44,699 nt of DNA from Bacteroidales bacterium (GCA_004552965.1 SFMU01000010.1:1-44699); one strand, 5' to 3'. Counted from the stretch's first letter, positions 31,797 through 41,047 are shown. Program-made: numbers and translations. Notes: generated by a model not told the origin, from the letters alone.

Positions 31797-33638
31797 ATGC
31801 AACATAAAGTAATAGACACTAATGATGTCGTTATCAGGTTTGCAGGAGATTCCGGTGACGGAATGCAGCTGACAGGCAGCCTTTTTGCCGACATGTCCGC
31901 CATCTATGGCAACGAACTGTCGACCTTCCCGGACTATCCTGCAGAAATCAGGGCACCCCATGGTACTGTTTCCGGGGTCTCCGGTTTTCAGGTCCACATC
32001 GGAAGCAAGGATGTCAACACCCCTGGAGATTACTGTGACCTCCTCGTCGCGATGAATCCGGCAGCACTGAAAGCGAATGCAAAATGGTGCAAGCACACTG
32101 CGATGATCCTTGTGGACGTAGATGCTTTCGGAGAGACAGAAATGAAGAAAGCCGGTTTTCTGACCGACAACCCTTTTGCCGAGCTTCACGTCGAGGACAG
32201 GGCTCTGATTGCTGCTCCGATCACTTCCATGACGAAGGAGAGTCTCAAAGACAGCGGAATGGACCTGAAGTCCATCCTCAAATGCAAGAATATGTTCACT
32301 CTGGGAATGGCCTGCTTCATCTACAGCCGTCCTCTTGAATATATTTACAGCTATATCGAGAAAAAATTCGCGAAGAAGCATCCCGAGTTCATAGAGCCTA
32401 ACAGGAAGGTTCTGAATGACGGTTTCAACTACGCCGCCAACATCCAGGCCATACCTAACACCTACACCGTCGAGCCCGCAAAACTCAAGAAGGGCCTTTA
32501 CAGGAACATGACCGGCAATCAGGCTATTGCCTGGGGACTGCTCGCCGCTTCCGAGAAATCCCATCTTCCTCTTTTCTGCGGTTCCTATCCGATCACTCCG
32601 GCGACAGCGATCCTTGAAGAACTGGCCATCCACAAGAGCCTTGGGGCAAAGACCCTGCAGGCAGAAGACGAGATAGCCGGCATCTGTACGGCCATAGGTG
32701 CCTCTTTTGCAGGAAATCTTGCGGTCACTACCACCTCCGGACCGGGCCTCTCGCTCAAGAGCGAAGCCATGGGTCTGGCGGTCATGGCCGAACTTCCTCT
32801 CGTGATTGTCGATGTCCAGCGCGGCGGTCCTTCGACCGGCCTTCCGACCAAGACGGAACAGACCGACCTTCTCCAGGCCCTCTATGGAAGGAACGGAGAA
32901 TGTCCTGTGGTCGTGATGGCCGCAAAGTCTCCGGCAGGCTGCTTCGATGCCGCTTTCTACGCCGCGAAAATCGCCCTTGAGCATATGACCCCTGTCATCC
33001 TCCTCTCGGAAGGCTTCATAGGAAACGGATCTGAGCCATGGCTGATTCCGAGCATGTCGCAGTATCCTGAAATCAAGCCTCCATTCGCTTCCGGTCTCCA
33101 TCTTGGCGACAAGTTCAAGCCATACGAAAGGGATCCCGAGACCCTGGTGCGCAAGTGGGCAGTGCCTGGAATGAAGGGCTACGAGCACAGAGTCGGAGGA
33201 CTGGAGAAAAACCATGACGGGGTTCTCTCGAATGACCCGGAAAACCATGCTGCAATGGTTGCCGAGCGCGAAGAAAAGATCAGGAGGATCTCCAAGTATA
33301 TTCCGGAACTCAAAGTTGAAGGACCTGCCTCGGGCAAGTTGCTCATTGTCGGCTGGGGCGGTACCTTCGGACATCTTCTCACCGCCTACCACACCCTCGT
33401 GCAAGAGGGCAGGGAAGTGTCATTCGCGCATTTCGAATATATCAAGCCACTTCCGCGCAACACCGAGGCTGTGTTTGCCGGCTTTGAGAAGATCATCGTC
33501 TGCGAGCTCAACAGCGGCATGTTCTGCGCCTATCTGCGTGGCCTGTTCCCGGACAAGGATTTCAGACAGTATAACAAGGTTCAAGGCCAGCCGTTCCTCG
33601 TGAGCGAACTGGTTGAGGCAATCAGAAAGGAATTGTAA
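31797..33638 (+). CDS. korA: 2-oxoacid:ferredoxin oxidoreductase, fused gamma-alpha subunit (2-oxoglutarate type)
   Basis: With KorB, oxidises a 2-oxoacid to its CoA ester and reduces ferredoxin. The 613 residues are the fused form: a gamma domain (about 1-195, starting VVIRFAGDSGDGMQLTG) and an alpha domain (about 225-613) with CGSYPITPATAILEEL and TTTSGPGLSLKSEAMGLAV, as in KorA proteins. The 2-oxoglutarate preference is inferred from length, fusion type and the gdhA neighbour; pyruvate or another oxoacid cannot be excluded. The ATG at 31797 follows a 156-base gap with no clear promoter. korB starts two bases after the stop. Confidence 0.93.
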   Translation: MQHKVIDTNDVVIRFAGDSGDGMQLTGSLFADMSAIYGNELSTFPDYPAEIRAPHGTVSGVSGFQVHIGSKDVNTPGDYCDLLVAMNPAALKANAKWCKHTAMILVDVDAFGETEMKKAGFLTDNPFAELHVEDRALIAAPITSMTKESLKDSGMDLKSILKCKNMFTLGMACFIYSRPLEYIYSYIEKKFAKKHPEFIEPNRKVLNDGFNYAANIQAIPNTYTVEPAKLKKGLYRNMTGNQAIAWGLLAASEKSHLPLFCGSYPITPATAILEELAIHKSLGAKTLQAEDEIAGICTAIGASFAGNLAVTTTSGPGLSLKSEAMGLAVMAELPLVIVDVQRGGPSTGLPTKTEQTDLLQALYGRNGECPVVVMAAKSPAGCFDAAFYAAKIALEHMTPVILLSEGFIGNGSEPWLIPSMSQYPEIKPPFASGLHLGDKFKPYERDPETLVRKWAVPGMKGYEHRVGGLEKNHDGVLSNDPENHAAMVAEREEKIRRISKYIPELKVEGPASGKLLIVGWGGTFGHLLTAYHTLVQEGREVSFAHFEYIKPLPRNTEAVFAGFEKIIVCELNSGMFCAYLRGLFPDKDFRQYNKVQGQPFLVSELVEAIRKEL

Positions 33639-33640
33639 TC

Positions 33641-34657
33641 ATGGCAAATTTGACATTCAAGGATTTCAAGAGCGACCAGGAAGTACGCTGGTGCCCCGGT
33701 TGCGGCGACCATGCAGTGCTCGCCGCCCTTCAGAGGGCTCTTCCTAAAGTCAGCCAGGCACTGAATTACGAAAAGGAACGTTATGTGGTGGTCTCCGGTA
33801 TCGGTTGCTCCTCACGTCTTCCATATTATATGGACACCTACGGCTTCCATTCCATTCACGGGAGGGCCACGGCGATTTCCACCGGCATCAAGGTGGCGAA
33901 CCCTACCCTTACCGTGTGGCAGGCCTGTGGTGACGGCGATGCCCTGGCAATCGGCGGCAACCACTTCATCCATGCCATCAGAAGGAACATAGACATCAAT
34001 GTGATTCTGTTCAACAACCAGATTTACGGTCTTACCAAGGGACAGTATTCGCCTACATCGAAATTCGGAGCCATCACCAAGACCTCGCCCTATGGCACAG
34101 TCGAGCACCCTTTTAATCCCGGCAGTCTGGTCCTTGGAGCGAAGGGTACCTTCTTTGCCAGGAGCCTTGATTCGGAACTGAAGCTGAATGAGGAAATCAT
34201 GACACAGGCGGCCCTTCACGACGGCTGTTCGGTGATGGAAATGCTGACGAACTGCGTCATATTCAATGATGGCACCCACAAGGCCATCTCCGATCCGGCT
34301 GTACGCGCCGACAGAACCATCGTCCTGCGCCATGGCGAGAAGATGATCTTTGGCAAGAACAGGGACAGGGGTCTTGTCTTCGATGGCAGGAGCATCCGGG
34401 CGGTGACCATCGGACAGGATGGAATCACTGAGGATGACATAGCCGTGCACGATGCCCACAGCGACAACATAGGCTTCCACATGGCTCTGGCGGACATGAA
34501 GGATGACCTCCCTGTCGCATTGGGGGTTATCCGTGATGTGAAGGACATTACCTATGACGACGGAGTCCGTGACCAGGTCAAGGATGTGATGCGCTCCTCA
34601 CGTATCCACTGCATGGATGATCTGCTTCGAAGCGGTTCCACCTGGGAAGTTAAATGA
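33641..34657 (+). CDS. korB: 2-oxoacid:ferredoxin oxidoreductase beta subunit
   Basis: The thiamine-diphosphate and Fe-S subunit partnering KorA. VRWCPGCGDHAVLAAL carries two of the cluster cysteines, and SGIGCSSRLPYYM a third. QACGDGDALAIGGNHF begins the thiamine-binding motif, completed by FNNQIYGLTKGQYSPTS. The 338-residue length suits KorB. korA ends two bases upstream and gdhA begins 19 bases downstream, so the three genes form one unit. Confidence 0.94.
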   Translation: MANLTFKDFKSDQEVRWCPGCGDHAVLAALQRALPKVSQALNYEKERYVVVSGIGCSSRLPYYMDTYGFHSIHGRATAISTGIKVANPTLTVWQACGDGDALAIGGNHFIHAIRRNIDINVILFNNQIYGLTKGQYSPTSKFGAITKTSPYGTVEHPFNPGSLVLGAKGTFFARSLDSELKLNEEIMTQAALHDGCSVMEMLTNCVIFNDGTHKAISDPAVRADRTIVLRHGEKMIFGKNRDRGLVFDGRSIRAVTIGQDGITEDDIAVHDAHSDNIGFHMALADMKDDLPVALGVIRDVKDITYDDGVRDQVKDVMRSSRIHCMDDLLRSGSTWEVK

Positions 34658-34676
34658 CACTATTCTGACTATCAAT

Positions 34677-36020
34677 ATGAAAACAGCTAGCATTATGGCA
34701 CGTCTTCAGTCGAAGTATCCGACTGAGACTGAATATCTTCAGGCAGTTCAGGAAGTCCTTGAGTCAATCGAGGACGAGTATAACAGGCATCCGGAGTTTG
34801 AAACGGCCAAGATTGTCGAAAGGCTTGTGGAGCCGGACAGGATCTTTACATTCCGTGTGACCTGGGTGGATGACAACGGTGAGGTCCAGACCAATCTCGG
34901 TTACCGTGTGCAGTTCAACAGCGCCATCGGTCCCTACAAGGGCGGACTTCGTTTCCACAGTTCGGTTACACCTTCCATGCTCAAGTTCCTCGGGTTCGAG
35001 CAGACTTTCAAGAATGCCTTGACTTCTCTCCCTATGGGAGGCGCAAAGGGAGGCTCTGATTTCAGCCCGCGTGGCAAGTCGGATGCGGAGATCATGCGAT
35101 TCTGCCAGGCTTTCATGCTCGAACTGTGGCGCTGCATCGGCCCGGACCAGGATATCCCTGCCGGAGATGTCGGAGTCGGAGGAAGGGAAATCGGCTATCT
35201 GAACGGGATGTACCAGAAACTCTCAAGGGAGTATCACACCGGTGTCCTGACCGGCAAGGGTGAGACCTGGGGAGGTTCCGTTCTCCGTCCGGAGGCTACC
35301 GGCTTCGGAGCCCTGTATTTCGCGCAGCACGTTCTGGGCAGGGTAGGGCAGACTCTGGAAGGCAAGAGAATATGTGTCTCCGGTTTCGGCAATGTGGCCT
35401 GGGGCGCTGTCAAGAAGGCCAATCAGCTCGGTGCAAAGGTCGTTGCAATCTCCGGACCTGACGGAGTGTGCAGCATCCCTGACGGAATCACCGGCGAGAT
35501 GAATGAATATATGCTCGAAATGAGGTCCTCCAATCGGGACAGGGTCGAGGACATGGCTGTGAAGTTCCCTGACAGGGCGACTTTCATTCCGGGAAAGAAA
35601 TCCTGGTCGATTCCTTGTGACATAGCTCTTCCTTGCGCTTTCCAGAACGAACTGGATGAGGAAGATGCAAAGACCCTCAAAGCCAACGGCTGCTGGTGCT
35701 GCTGCGAGGTTTCCAACATGGGTTGCCGTCCGGAAGCCATCCATTTCTTCCAGAACAATGGGGTGATTTTCGCTCCGGGAAAGGCCGTCAATGCAGGCGG
35801 AGTGGCAACATCTGGCCTTGAAATGACCCAGAATGCAGCCCATATCAGTTGGTCTGGCGCTGAAGTGGACAGCAAGCTGCATTGGATCATGCAGAATATC
35901 CACGAGCAGTGCGTGAAGTTCGGCCTCAGGCCTGACGGCACGGTGGACTACCTCAAGGGGGCAAATGTGGCCGGCTTCATGAAAGTCGCCACGGCGATGC
36001 TCGAGCAGGGAGTTATCTGA
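34677..36020 (+). CDS. gdhA: Glutamate dehydrogenase (hexameric, about 447 residues)
   Basis: Interconverts glutamate with 2-oxoglutarate and ammonia. Typical blocks are YKGGLRFHSSVTPSMLKFL, SLPMGGAKGGSDFSPRGKSD with the catalytic lysine, DIPAGDVGVGGREIGYL, and the nucleotide-binding GFGNVAWGA. The length matches the small hexameric class. The ATG at 34677 is chosen; the longer frame would overlap korB. NADP or NAD use is not decided by sequence. Linkage to korAB suggests that 2-oxoglutarate from glutamate is fed into ferredoxin-coupled oxidation, or the reverse; this is inference from gene order. Confidence 0.97.
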   Translation: MKTASIMARLQSKYPTETEYLQAVQEVLESIEDEYNRHPEFETAKIVERLVEPDRIFTFRVTWVDDNGEVQTNLGYRVQFNSAIGPYKGGLRFHSSVTPSMLKFLGFEQTFKNALTSLPMGGAKGGSDFSPRGKSDAEIMRFCQAFMLELWRCIGPDQDIPAGDVGVGGREIGYLNGMYQKLSREYHTGVLTGKGETWGGSVLRPEATGFGALYFAQHVLGRVGQTLEGKRICVSGFGNVAWGAVKKANQLGAKVVAISGPDGVCSIPDGITGEMNEYMLEMRSSNRDRVEDMAVKFPDRATFIPGKKSWSIPCDIALPCAFQNELDEEDAKTLKANGCWCCCEVSNMGCRPEAIHFFQNNGVIFAPGKAVNAGGVATSGLEMTQNAAHISWSGAEVDSKLHWIMQNIHEQCVKFGLRPDGTVDYLKGANVAGFMKVATAMLEQGVI

Positions 36021-36021
36021 C

Positions 36022-36114
36022 ATATTCAATGAATATCCTGAAGAAGGCGACCGATAAGAGATTGTCGGCCGCTTTCTTCGTAAGTGGATGCAATTCACGG
36101 ATGGCTCAAGCCAT
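36022..36114. terminator. Hairpin-rich end of the korAB-gdhA operon
   Basis: Three inverted repeats stand in a row: ATATTCA-A-TGAATAT (36022-36036), a 15-pair stem from GAAGAAGGCG... to ...GCTTTCTTC (36040-36079, one wobble and one mismatch), and ATGGCT-CA-AGCCAT (36101-36114). The middle one is strong enough to terminate but no T run follows, so its role is uncertain. The rest of this gap holds the transporter promoter. Confidence 0.5.
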
Positions 36115-36149
36115 GTACAGAATCTTTCGACTTATTTGGTCACCGTCTT

Positions 36150-36181
36150 TTTGGTGGAGATTGAAAATTTGACTAAATTTA
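36150..36181 (+). promoter_or_regulatory. Bacteroidota promoter for the first SLC13 transporter
   Basis: TTTG (36150-36153), a 20-base spacer and TAAATTTA (36174-36181), one base off TAnnTTTG at the end. It lies 44 bases before the ATG. Confidence 0.55.
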
Positions 36182-36225
36182 CGGCCTTTTCAGACAGGAT
36201 ATATTAATTGAAAGTTAAATAAATC

Positions 36226-37731
36226 ATGTTCAAGAGCTTTCCCGGATATCATCTAGTGGAATCTTACCACGAGTGGAAAAGGAATTTAAAAACCCAGGAT
36301 AAGAATTTACCCCGGGCAATCAAATTGACTGTCGCCATCGCCATCGCAGTTCTGATCTGTTGTCTTCCGATGGAAAATTGGATCGCCGGTCTCACCCTGA
36401 TCCAGAAAAGGACAATGGCTATCTTCGTCTTCGCCATTCTGATGTGGCTTTTCGAGGCCGTTCCAGCATGGACAACATCAGTAATGGTCGTTGTGCTGCT
36501 TCTGTTCATGACATCGGACAGCAGCCTGATCTTCTTCAGGCAGGGCAATCCGACGCTCCTTGGAGAGCAGACAAGCTACAAGGCCCTTCTGCATTGCTTC
36601 GCGGATCCGATCATCATGCTGTTCATCGGAGGCTTCGTCCTGGCGATCGCAGCTTCCAAAAGCGGTCTGGACCTCACTCTGGCAAGGGTGATGCTCAAGC
36701 CTTTCGGAACGAATCCCAAGTTCGTCACCCTCGGATTCATCCTTGTTACCGGAGCCTTCTCGATGTTCCTGAGCAACACCGCGACAGCCGCAATGATGCT
36801 CTCCCTGCTGACCCCTATCCTAAAGGCTCTGCCTGCTGACGGCAAGGGAAAGATAGCGCTTGCCCTTTCGATTCCGATCGCAGCCAACATCGGTGGAATG
36901 GGAACCCCTATCGGTACCCCTCCTAATGCCATCGCTCTCAAGTACATGGGAGAAATCGGAATCAATGTCGGCTTCGGTCAGTGGATGGCCTTCATGGTCC
37001 CTCTGACTGTCGTTCTTCTCCTCATAGGATGGTTCATGCTCATCAAGCTCTTCCCGTTCAAGGCCAAGACCATCGAACTCAACATCGAGGGCGAGACCAA
37101 AAAGGACTGGCGCTCCATCGTGGTCTATGTGACCTTCGCCGTGACGGTCCTCCTCTGGGTTCTGGACAAGGCTGCCGGAGTGAATTCGAATGTGGTGGCA
37201 ATGCTCCCTGTGGGTGTCTTTGCGATTTGCGGCATTCTCACCAAGCATGACCTTGAGGAAATCAACTGGAGTGTCCTCTGGATGGTGGCAGGCGGTTTCG
37301 CCCTGGGTGTCGGCCTTCAGGAAACCGGTCTTGCCAAGACCCTCATCGCCGCCATTCCGTTCGAGAACTGGCCGGCAGTTGTGATTGTGATCGGTTCCGG
37401 CCTCATCTGCTACGCGATGGCCAACTTCATCTCACACACGGCTACTGCTTCCCTCCTCGTCCCTATTCTTGCGGCAGTGGGTTCCAGCCTGGAAGTATCC
37501 GAGAATCTTGCCCCTCTTGGAGGAGTCACCACCCTTCTCATCGGTGTGGCCATCGGTTCATCCCTGGGAATGGTTCTTCCTATCTCCACTCCACCGAATG
37601 CAATCGCTGCCTCGACCGGTCTTTTCGAGCAGAAGGACATGATCAAGACAGGTCTGATCATGGGTATCTGCGGACTTGTACTCGGTTACCTTATGCTGAT
37701 CGTGCTCGGCTCCAGCGGCCTCATCGGTTAG
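36226..37731 (+). CDS. SLC13/DASS family anion:Na+ symporter, paralogue 1
   Basis: A membrane transporter of 501 residues with about 11-13 hydrophobic helices. Two inverted-repeat halves are marked by SNTATAAMM (Ser183-Asn184-Thr185) followed by GTPPNAI, and SHTATASLL (Ser403-His404-Thr405) followed by STPPNAIAA. In DASS structures both SNT motifs bind carboxylate and sodium; the second one here has His in place of Asn. Family substrates are di- and tricarboxylates such as succinate, malate or citrate; the actual substrate is unknown. The downstream M49-like gene begins 44 bases later with no terminator between, so they probably share a transcript. Confidence 0.9.
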   Translation: MFKSFPGYHLVESYHEWKRNLKTQDKNLPRAIKLTVAIAIAVLICCLPMENWIAGLTLIQKRTMAIFVFAILMWLFEAVPAWTTSVMVVVLLLFMTSDSSLIFFRQGNPTLLGEQTSYKALLHCFADPIIMLFIGGFVLAIAASKSGLDLTLARVMLKPFGTNPKFVTLGFILVTGAFSMFLSNTATAAMMLSLLTPILKALPADGKGKIALALSIPIAANIGGMGTPIGTPPNAIALKYMGEIGINVGFGQWMAFMVPLTVVLLLIGWFMLIKLFPFKAKTIELNIEGETKKDWRSIVVYVTFAVTVLLWVLDKAAGVNSNVVAMLPVGVFAICGILTKHDLEEINWSVLWMVAGGFALGVGLQETGLAKTLIAAIPFENWPAVVIVIGSGLICYAMANFISHTATASLLVPILAAVGSSLEVSENLAPLGGVTTLLIGVAIGSSLGMVLPISTPPNAIAASTGLFEQKDMIKTGLIMGICGLVLGYLMLIVLGSSGLIG

Positions 37732-37775
37732 TCTTTACATGATATCATTCGGAAACATCAAGGCATAATAATAAC

Positions 37776-39380
37776 ATGAAACGCAAGATTTTTCTTTTGC
37801 TTGCAGCCATTCCTCTCCTTGTCGGCTGCAGTGAATCAAAGAGGTATTCCCGCTTTGCCGACTACGTTACCGTAGACATCGGAAAGGAGGAGACCGGCCT
37901 TCTTGACGGAATCAGTGACAACGGCAAGGAGGTTCTCAACCTCTACCGCTTCGCGGCCATCGAAGCCGACAAAATCTACTGGAAGCAGGCTTTCGGTGAC
38001 AAGACTCTGATAGACAACATCAAGGATGGCCCGGAGAAGGACTACGCCATGATCAACTATGGACCATGGGACCGCCTTACCGGCAAGTCTTTCCTGAAGG
38101 GCTACACCTGGTATATGCCTCAGGGCGCCTGTTTCTATCCTGAACTCATGTCGGATGAAGAATTCCATGCTTTTGAAGATCCTGACAAGTTCAGTCCCTA
38201 CACTCTCATCCGCAGGGATGAGGAGGGCAATCTCAAGTGCGTCTGGTATCATGAAGAATATGCAGAGCACATCGAGAAGATCGGCAACTATCTCCGTGCC
38301 GCGGCCGACATCACTATCGTCCCTTCGGTCAGGGAATATCTCCTTGCGGAAGCCGATGCCCTTGCCACCGATGATTACCGGAACAGCGAGGAGAAGTGGC
38401 TCGCGATGGATGACAGCCGCATGGACCTCGTCATCGGCCCTAATGAAGACCGGGATGACAAACGTTTCGGTATCAAGAGGTCATACAGCGCCTACGTTGT
38501 CCTGAAGAACATGGATCTGACCCAGAGGGTGAGCAAGTTCACCGGAATGGTCGGAAAGATGCAGGAGGACCTTCCATGCAAGCCGGAGTACAAGAATTCC
38601 TTCATCCCGGGAGCACACTCGAACATATTCGTCTGCGATGCTCTCTATTATTCCGGAGAGGCCAATGCCGCCATCAAGGACATGGCCATCAATCTTCCAT
38701 TCGATCCCGCAGTGCAGGCTGAGGTCGGTACTCGCACCATCCTTATGAGGAATGTCATCAGTGCCAAGTTCAACTACATCATATTCCCGCTCGGACAGCT
38801 CATGCTCTCCTTCGAAGACAGGGACCTGGTCGACCATGATGCCTTCTTCTGGAATGTCGTCTTCCGTGAAGTCTCCCACGGCCTCGGTGTAAAGCAGACG
38901 GTCAACGGAGCATACGTACATGAGGCTCTCGGCAATTATGCCACTCCGATCGAAGAGGCCAAGGCTCTGATTCTCGGAGTCTACTTTACCAAGCATCTCA
39001 TCCATGAGGTCGAGACAGAGGACATCGTCACCGGGAAGAATGCCTTTGCGTCATTCGTGGCCGGTCTTCTCAGGGCTTCCCGTTTCGGCAACAACGGAGT
39101 TGTCGGTCAGGGCAATCTTATCTGTTACAACTATCTGAAGCAGAAAGGCGCATTCTCAAGACACAATGACGGCACCTATTCCATCAACTGGGATGCCGTC
39201 GACGACGCTGTCGCTTCTCTTGCAGGAGAACTCCTTGAAATCCAGGCCATGGGCGATTTCCAGAGAGCCAAGGATTTCATCGATACCTACACAGAGATAG
39301 ATGACGACCTCAAGGCCGATAAGCACAACATCAGGCTCGAACTCATTCCTGCAGACGTCAAATTCAATTTCGTCTGGTAG
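37776..39380 (+). CDS. DPP III (M49)-like lipoprotein with an altered zinc site
   Basis: A signal ends in LLVGC (Cys18), predicting a lipoprotein. The rest resembles the short bacterial branch of the dipeptidyl-peptidase III family, where a zinc site of the form HEVAHGLG and EEAKAD is expected. Here the corresponding stretch reads FREVSHGLGVKQT: Arg364 replaces the first zinc-binding His, while Glu365 and His368 remain. The second motif reads EEAKALILG (Glu393-Glu394), with Leu for the usual Asp. The codon is CGT, one transition from CAT, and the reading frame is intact over 534 residues. Peptidase activity is therefore doubtful, and a binding or regulatory role is possible. It lies between two transporter paralogues. 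Confidence 0.75.
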   Translation: MKRKIFLLLAAIPLLVGCSESKRYSRFADYVTVDIGKEETGLLDGISDNGKEVLNLYRFAAIEADKIYWKQAFGDKTLIDNIKDGPEKDYAMINYGPWDRLTGKSFLKGYTWYMPQGACFYPELMSDEEFHAFEDPDKFSPYTLIRRDEEGNLKCVWYHEEYAEHIEKIGNYLRAAADITIVPSVREYLLAEADALATDDYRNSEEKWLAMDDSRMDLVIGPNEDRDDKRFGIKRSYSAYVVLKNMDLTQRVSKFTGMVGKMQEDLPCKPEYKNSFIPGAHSNIFVCDALYYSGEANAAIKDMAINLPFDPAVQAEVGTRTILMRNVISAKFNYIIFPLGQLMLSFEDRDLVDHDAFFWNVVFREVSHGLGVKQTVNGAYVHEALGNYATPIEEAKALILGVYFTKHLIHEVETEDIVTGKNAFASFVAGLLRASRFGNNGVVGQGNLICYNYLKQKGAFSRHNDGTYSINWDAVDDAVASLAGELLEIQAMGDFQRAKDFIDTYTEIDDDLKADKHNIRLELIPADVKFNFVW

Positions 39381-39432
39381 GGATTGCCCTGAAACCATAA
39401 CCGCACAATCATTCACGCATATTAATAACACC

Positions 39433-41001
39433 ATGCAAAAGAATAAATTCAATGTCAAGCTCTTTGTCCTTCTGCCTCTAGTGCTTGCCATTACGATTTT
39501 CCTCTGGGCCGTTCCTACTTCCTTTTACGGCATAGAATTCCTTACAGCTACCCAGCAGAGGGTCATAGCTCTATTCGTCTTCGCCGCCCTGATGTGGATG
39601 TTCGAGATAATCCCGAACTGGACTACCTCCCTTCTAATCATAGTGTTCTCGCTTCTGATAGTCTCCGACAAGGGAATCGGATTCCTATGCACTCCTGATG
39701 CCGGTCAGCTTGTACCTTACAAGAGCATAATGTCGGCTTTCGCGGATCCTGTCGTCATGCTTTTCCTCGGTGGATTCGTACTGGCCAACATGGCTACCAA
39801 ATATGGTCTGGATGTCACCCTTGCGCGTTTTCTCCTGAAACCGTTCAAGAAATCCTGGTCCGTTCTTCTGGCATTCCTGGTCGTCATAGCCCTGTTCTCC
39901 ATGTTCATGAGCAACACTGCCACTGCCGCAATGATGCTTGCCCTGCTCACTCCTGTCCTTCGCGGTCTTCCGGACGATGACAAGGGAAAGGTCGGTCTCG
40001 CGCTCTCTATCCCTGTGGCAGCCAACGTCGGAGGTATCGGAACAACCATCGGTACTCCGCCAAATGCCACGGCAGTCAAGTTCCTCGGCGAGGCAGGCTT
40101 CGACGTGACTTTCGCAAGCTGGGCTGCGCACATGATCCCTTACGTCCTTGTGATGATCATTGTCGCGTGGGTCATCCTGATGATTCTCTTCCCGTTCAAG
40201 ACCAAGGAACTCCGTCTTGACATCAAGCCTAGCTCCCGCAAGACCGACTGGAAAACCATCGTCGTCTGGGTCACCTTCTTCGGCACCATCCTTCTCTGGG
40301 CTACAGAGCAGATCACCCACATCAGTTCCAATGTAGTCGCCCTCATCCCGCTTGGCGTCTTCGCCGCTTTGGGAATATTCAGCAAGGATGACATCAAGGA
40401 CATCAACTGGAGTGTGCTCTGGCTCGTTGCCGGAGGTTTTGCCCTCGGTACAGACCTTCAGGGAACCGGTCTCGCGAAAGTCCTCATCAGCGCCATTCCT
40501 TTCGGATCGATGAACATCATCATCGTCTTCTTCGTCGCAGGTCTCGTCTGCTACTTCCTTTCCAATTTCATCAGCAACTCTGCGACAGCGGCTCTGCTCA
40601 TCCCTATCCTCATCGTGGTGGCAACCGCGATGGAGGATCCATCAGCTGCATCCAACGCTTCATTCCTTTCAATAGGCGGAACCCAGGCAATGATCATCTT
40701 CGTCGCCACCTGCGCTTCGATCGCGATGCTTCTTCCGATTTCCACTCCGCCGAATGCCATCGCATCCGCTACCGGCATGGTGAAGACTGCCGATATGGCC
40801 AAGGTCGGTATCATAATCGGCACCGTCGGTTTCGTCCTCGGTTTCTTCTGGCTTACCAAGATCTTCCCGTTTGAGATTCCTGCAGCAGCCCAGACTGCCG
40901 TCGATATGGCCGGTCAGGCTTCACAGGGAGCCGCAGAAGCTATCCAGGCAGTATCGGACACTGTCTCTGCAGCAGCTGATTCAGTAAAGGCTGCGATCTG
41001 A
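39433..41001 (+). CDS. SLC13/DASS family anion:Na+ symporter, paralogue 2
   Basis: A 522-residue paralogue of the transporter at 36226, with the same landmarks: SNTATAAMM (Ser160-Asn161-Thr162), then GTPPNATA, and SNSATAALL (Ser381-Asn382-Ser383), then STPPNAIASA. The second motif is SNS here and SHT in paralogue 1, so the two may differ in substrate or ion binding. An extra alanine-rich tail of about 40 residues (from about 484) is predicted to be amphipathic and is absent from paralogue 1. The ATG at 39433 is chosen over an earlier frame from 39301 that would overlap the M49-like gene. A terminator follows. Confidence 0.9.
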   Translation: MQKNKFNVKLFVLLPLVLAITIFLWAVPTSFYGIEFLTATQQRVIALFVFAALMWMFEIIPNWTTSLLIIVFSLLIVSDKGIGFLCTPDAGQLVPYKSIMSAFADPVVMLFLGGFVLANMATKYGLDVTLARFLLKPFKKSWSVLLAFLVVIALFSMFMSNTATAAMMLALLTPVLRGLPDDDKGKVGLALSIPVAANVGGIGTTIGTPPNATAVKFLGEAGFDVTFASWAAHMIPYVLVMIIVAWVILMILFPFKTKELRLDIKPSSRKTDWKTIVVWVTFFGTILLWATEQITHISSNVVALIPLGVFAALGIFSKDDIKDINWSVLWLVAGGFALGTDLQGTGLAKVLISAIPFGSMNIIIVFFVAGLVCYFLSNFISNSATAALLIPILIVVATAMEDPSAASNASFLSIGGTQAMIIFVATCASIAMLLPISTPPNAIASATGMVKTADMAKVGIIIGTVGFVLGFFWLTKIFPFEIPAAAQTAVDMAGQASQGAAEAIQAVSDTVSAAADSVKAAI

Positions 41002-41017
41002 AAATCAACTTTTTAGC

Positions 41018-41045
41018 AAAAAGGGGGCTTCAACAGCCCCTTTTT
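41018..41045 (+). terminator. Intrinsic terminator after SLC13 paralogue 2
   Basis: AAAAAGGGGGCT (41018-41029) pairs with AGCCCCTTTTT (41035-41045) around TTCAAC. It ends the transporter/M49-like transcript. Confidence 0.9.
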
Positions 41046-41047
41046 CG

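Noticed and set aside
31731..33404. A 557-codon open frame on the minus strand
   Set aside because: It lies almost wholly opposite korA, whose motifs are unmistakable. GC-rich codon bias makes long antisense frames common here (also 5476-6417, 4666-5460 and 1334-2077).
39301..39432. An N-terminal extension of SLC13 paralogue 2
   Set aside because: It would overlap the M49-like gene by 80 bases with a polar, Ser-rich sequence. The ATG at 39433 starts just before the first basic stretch and helix.
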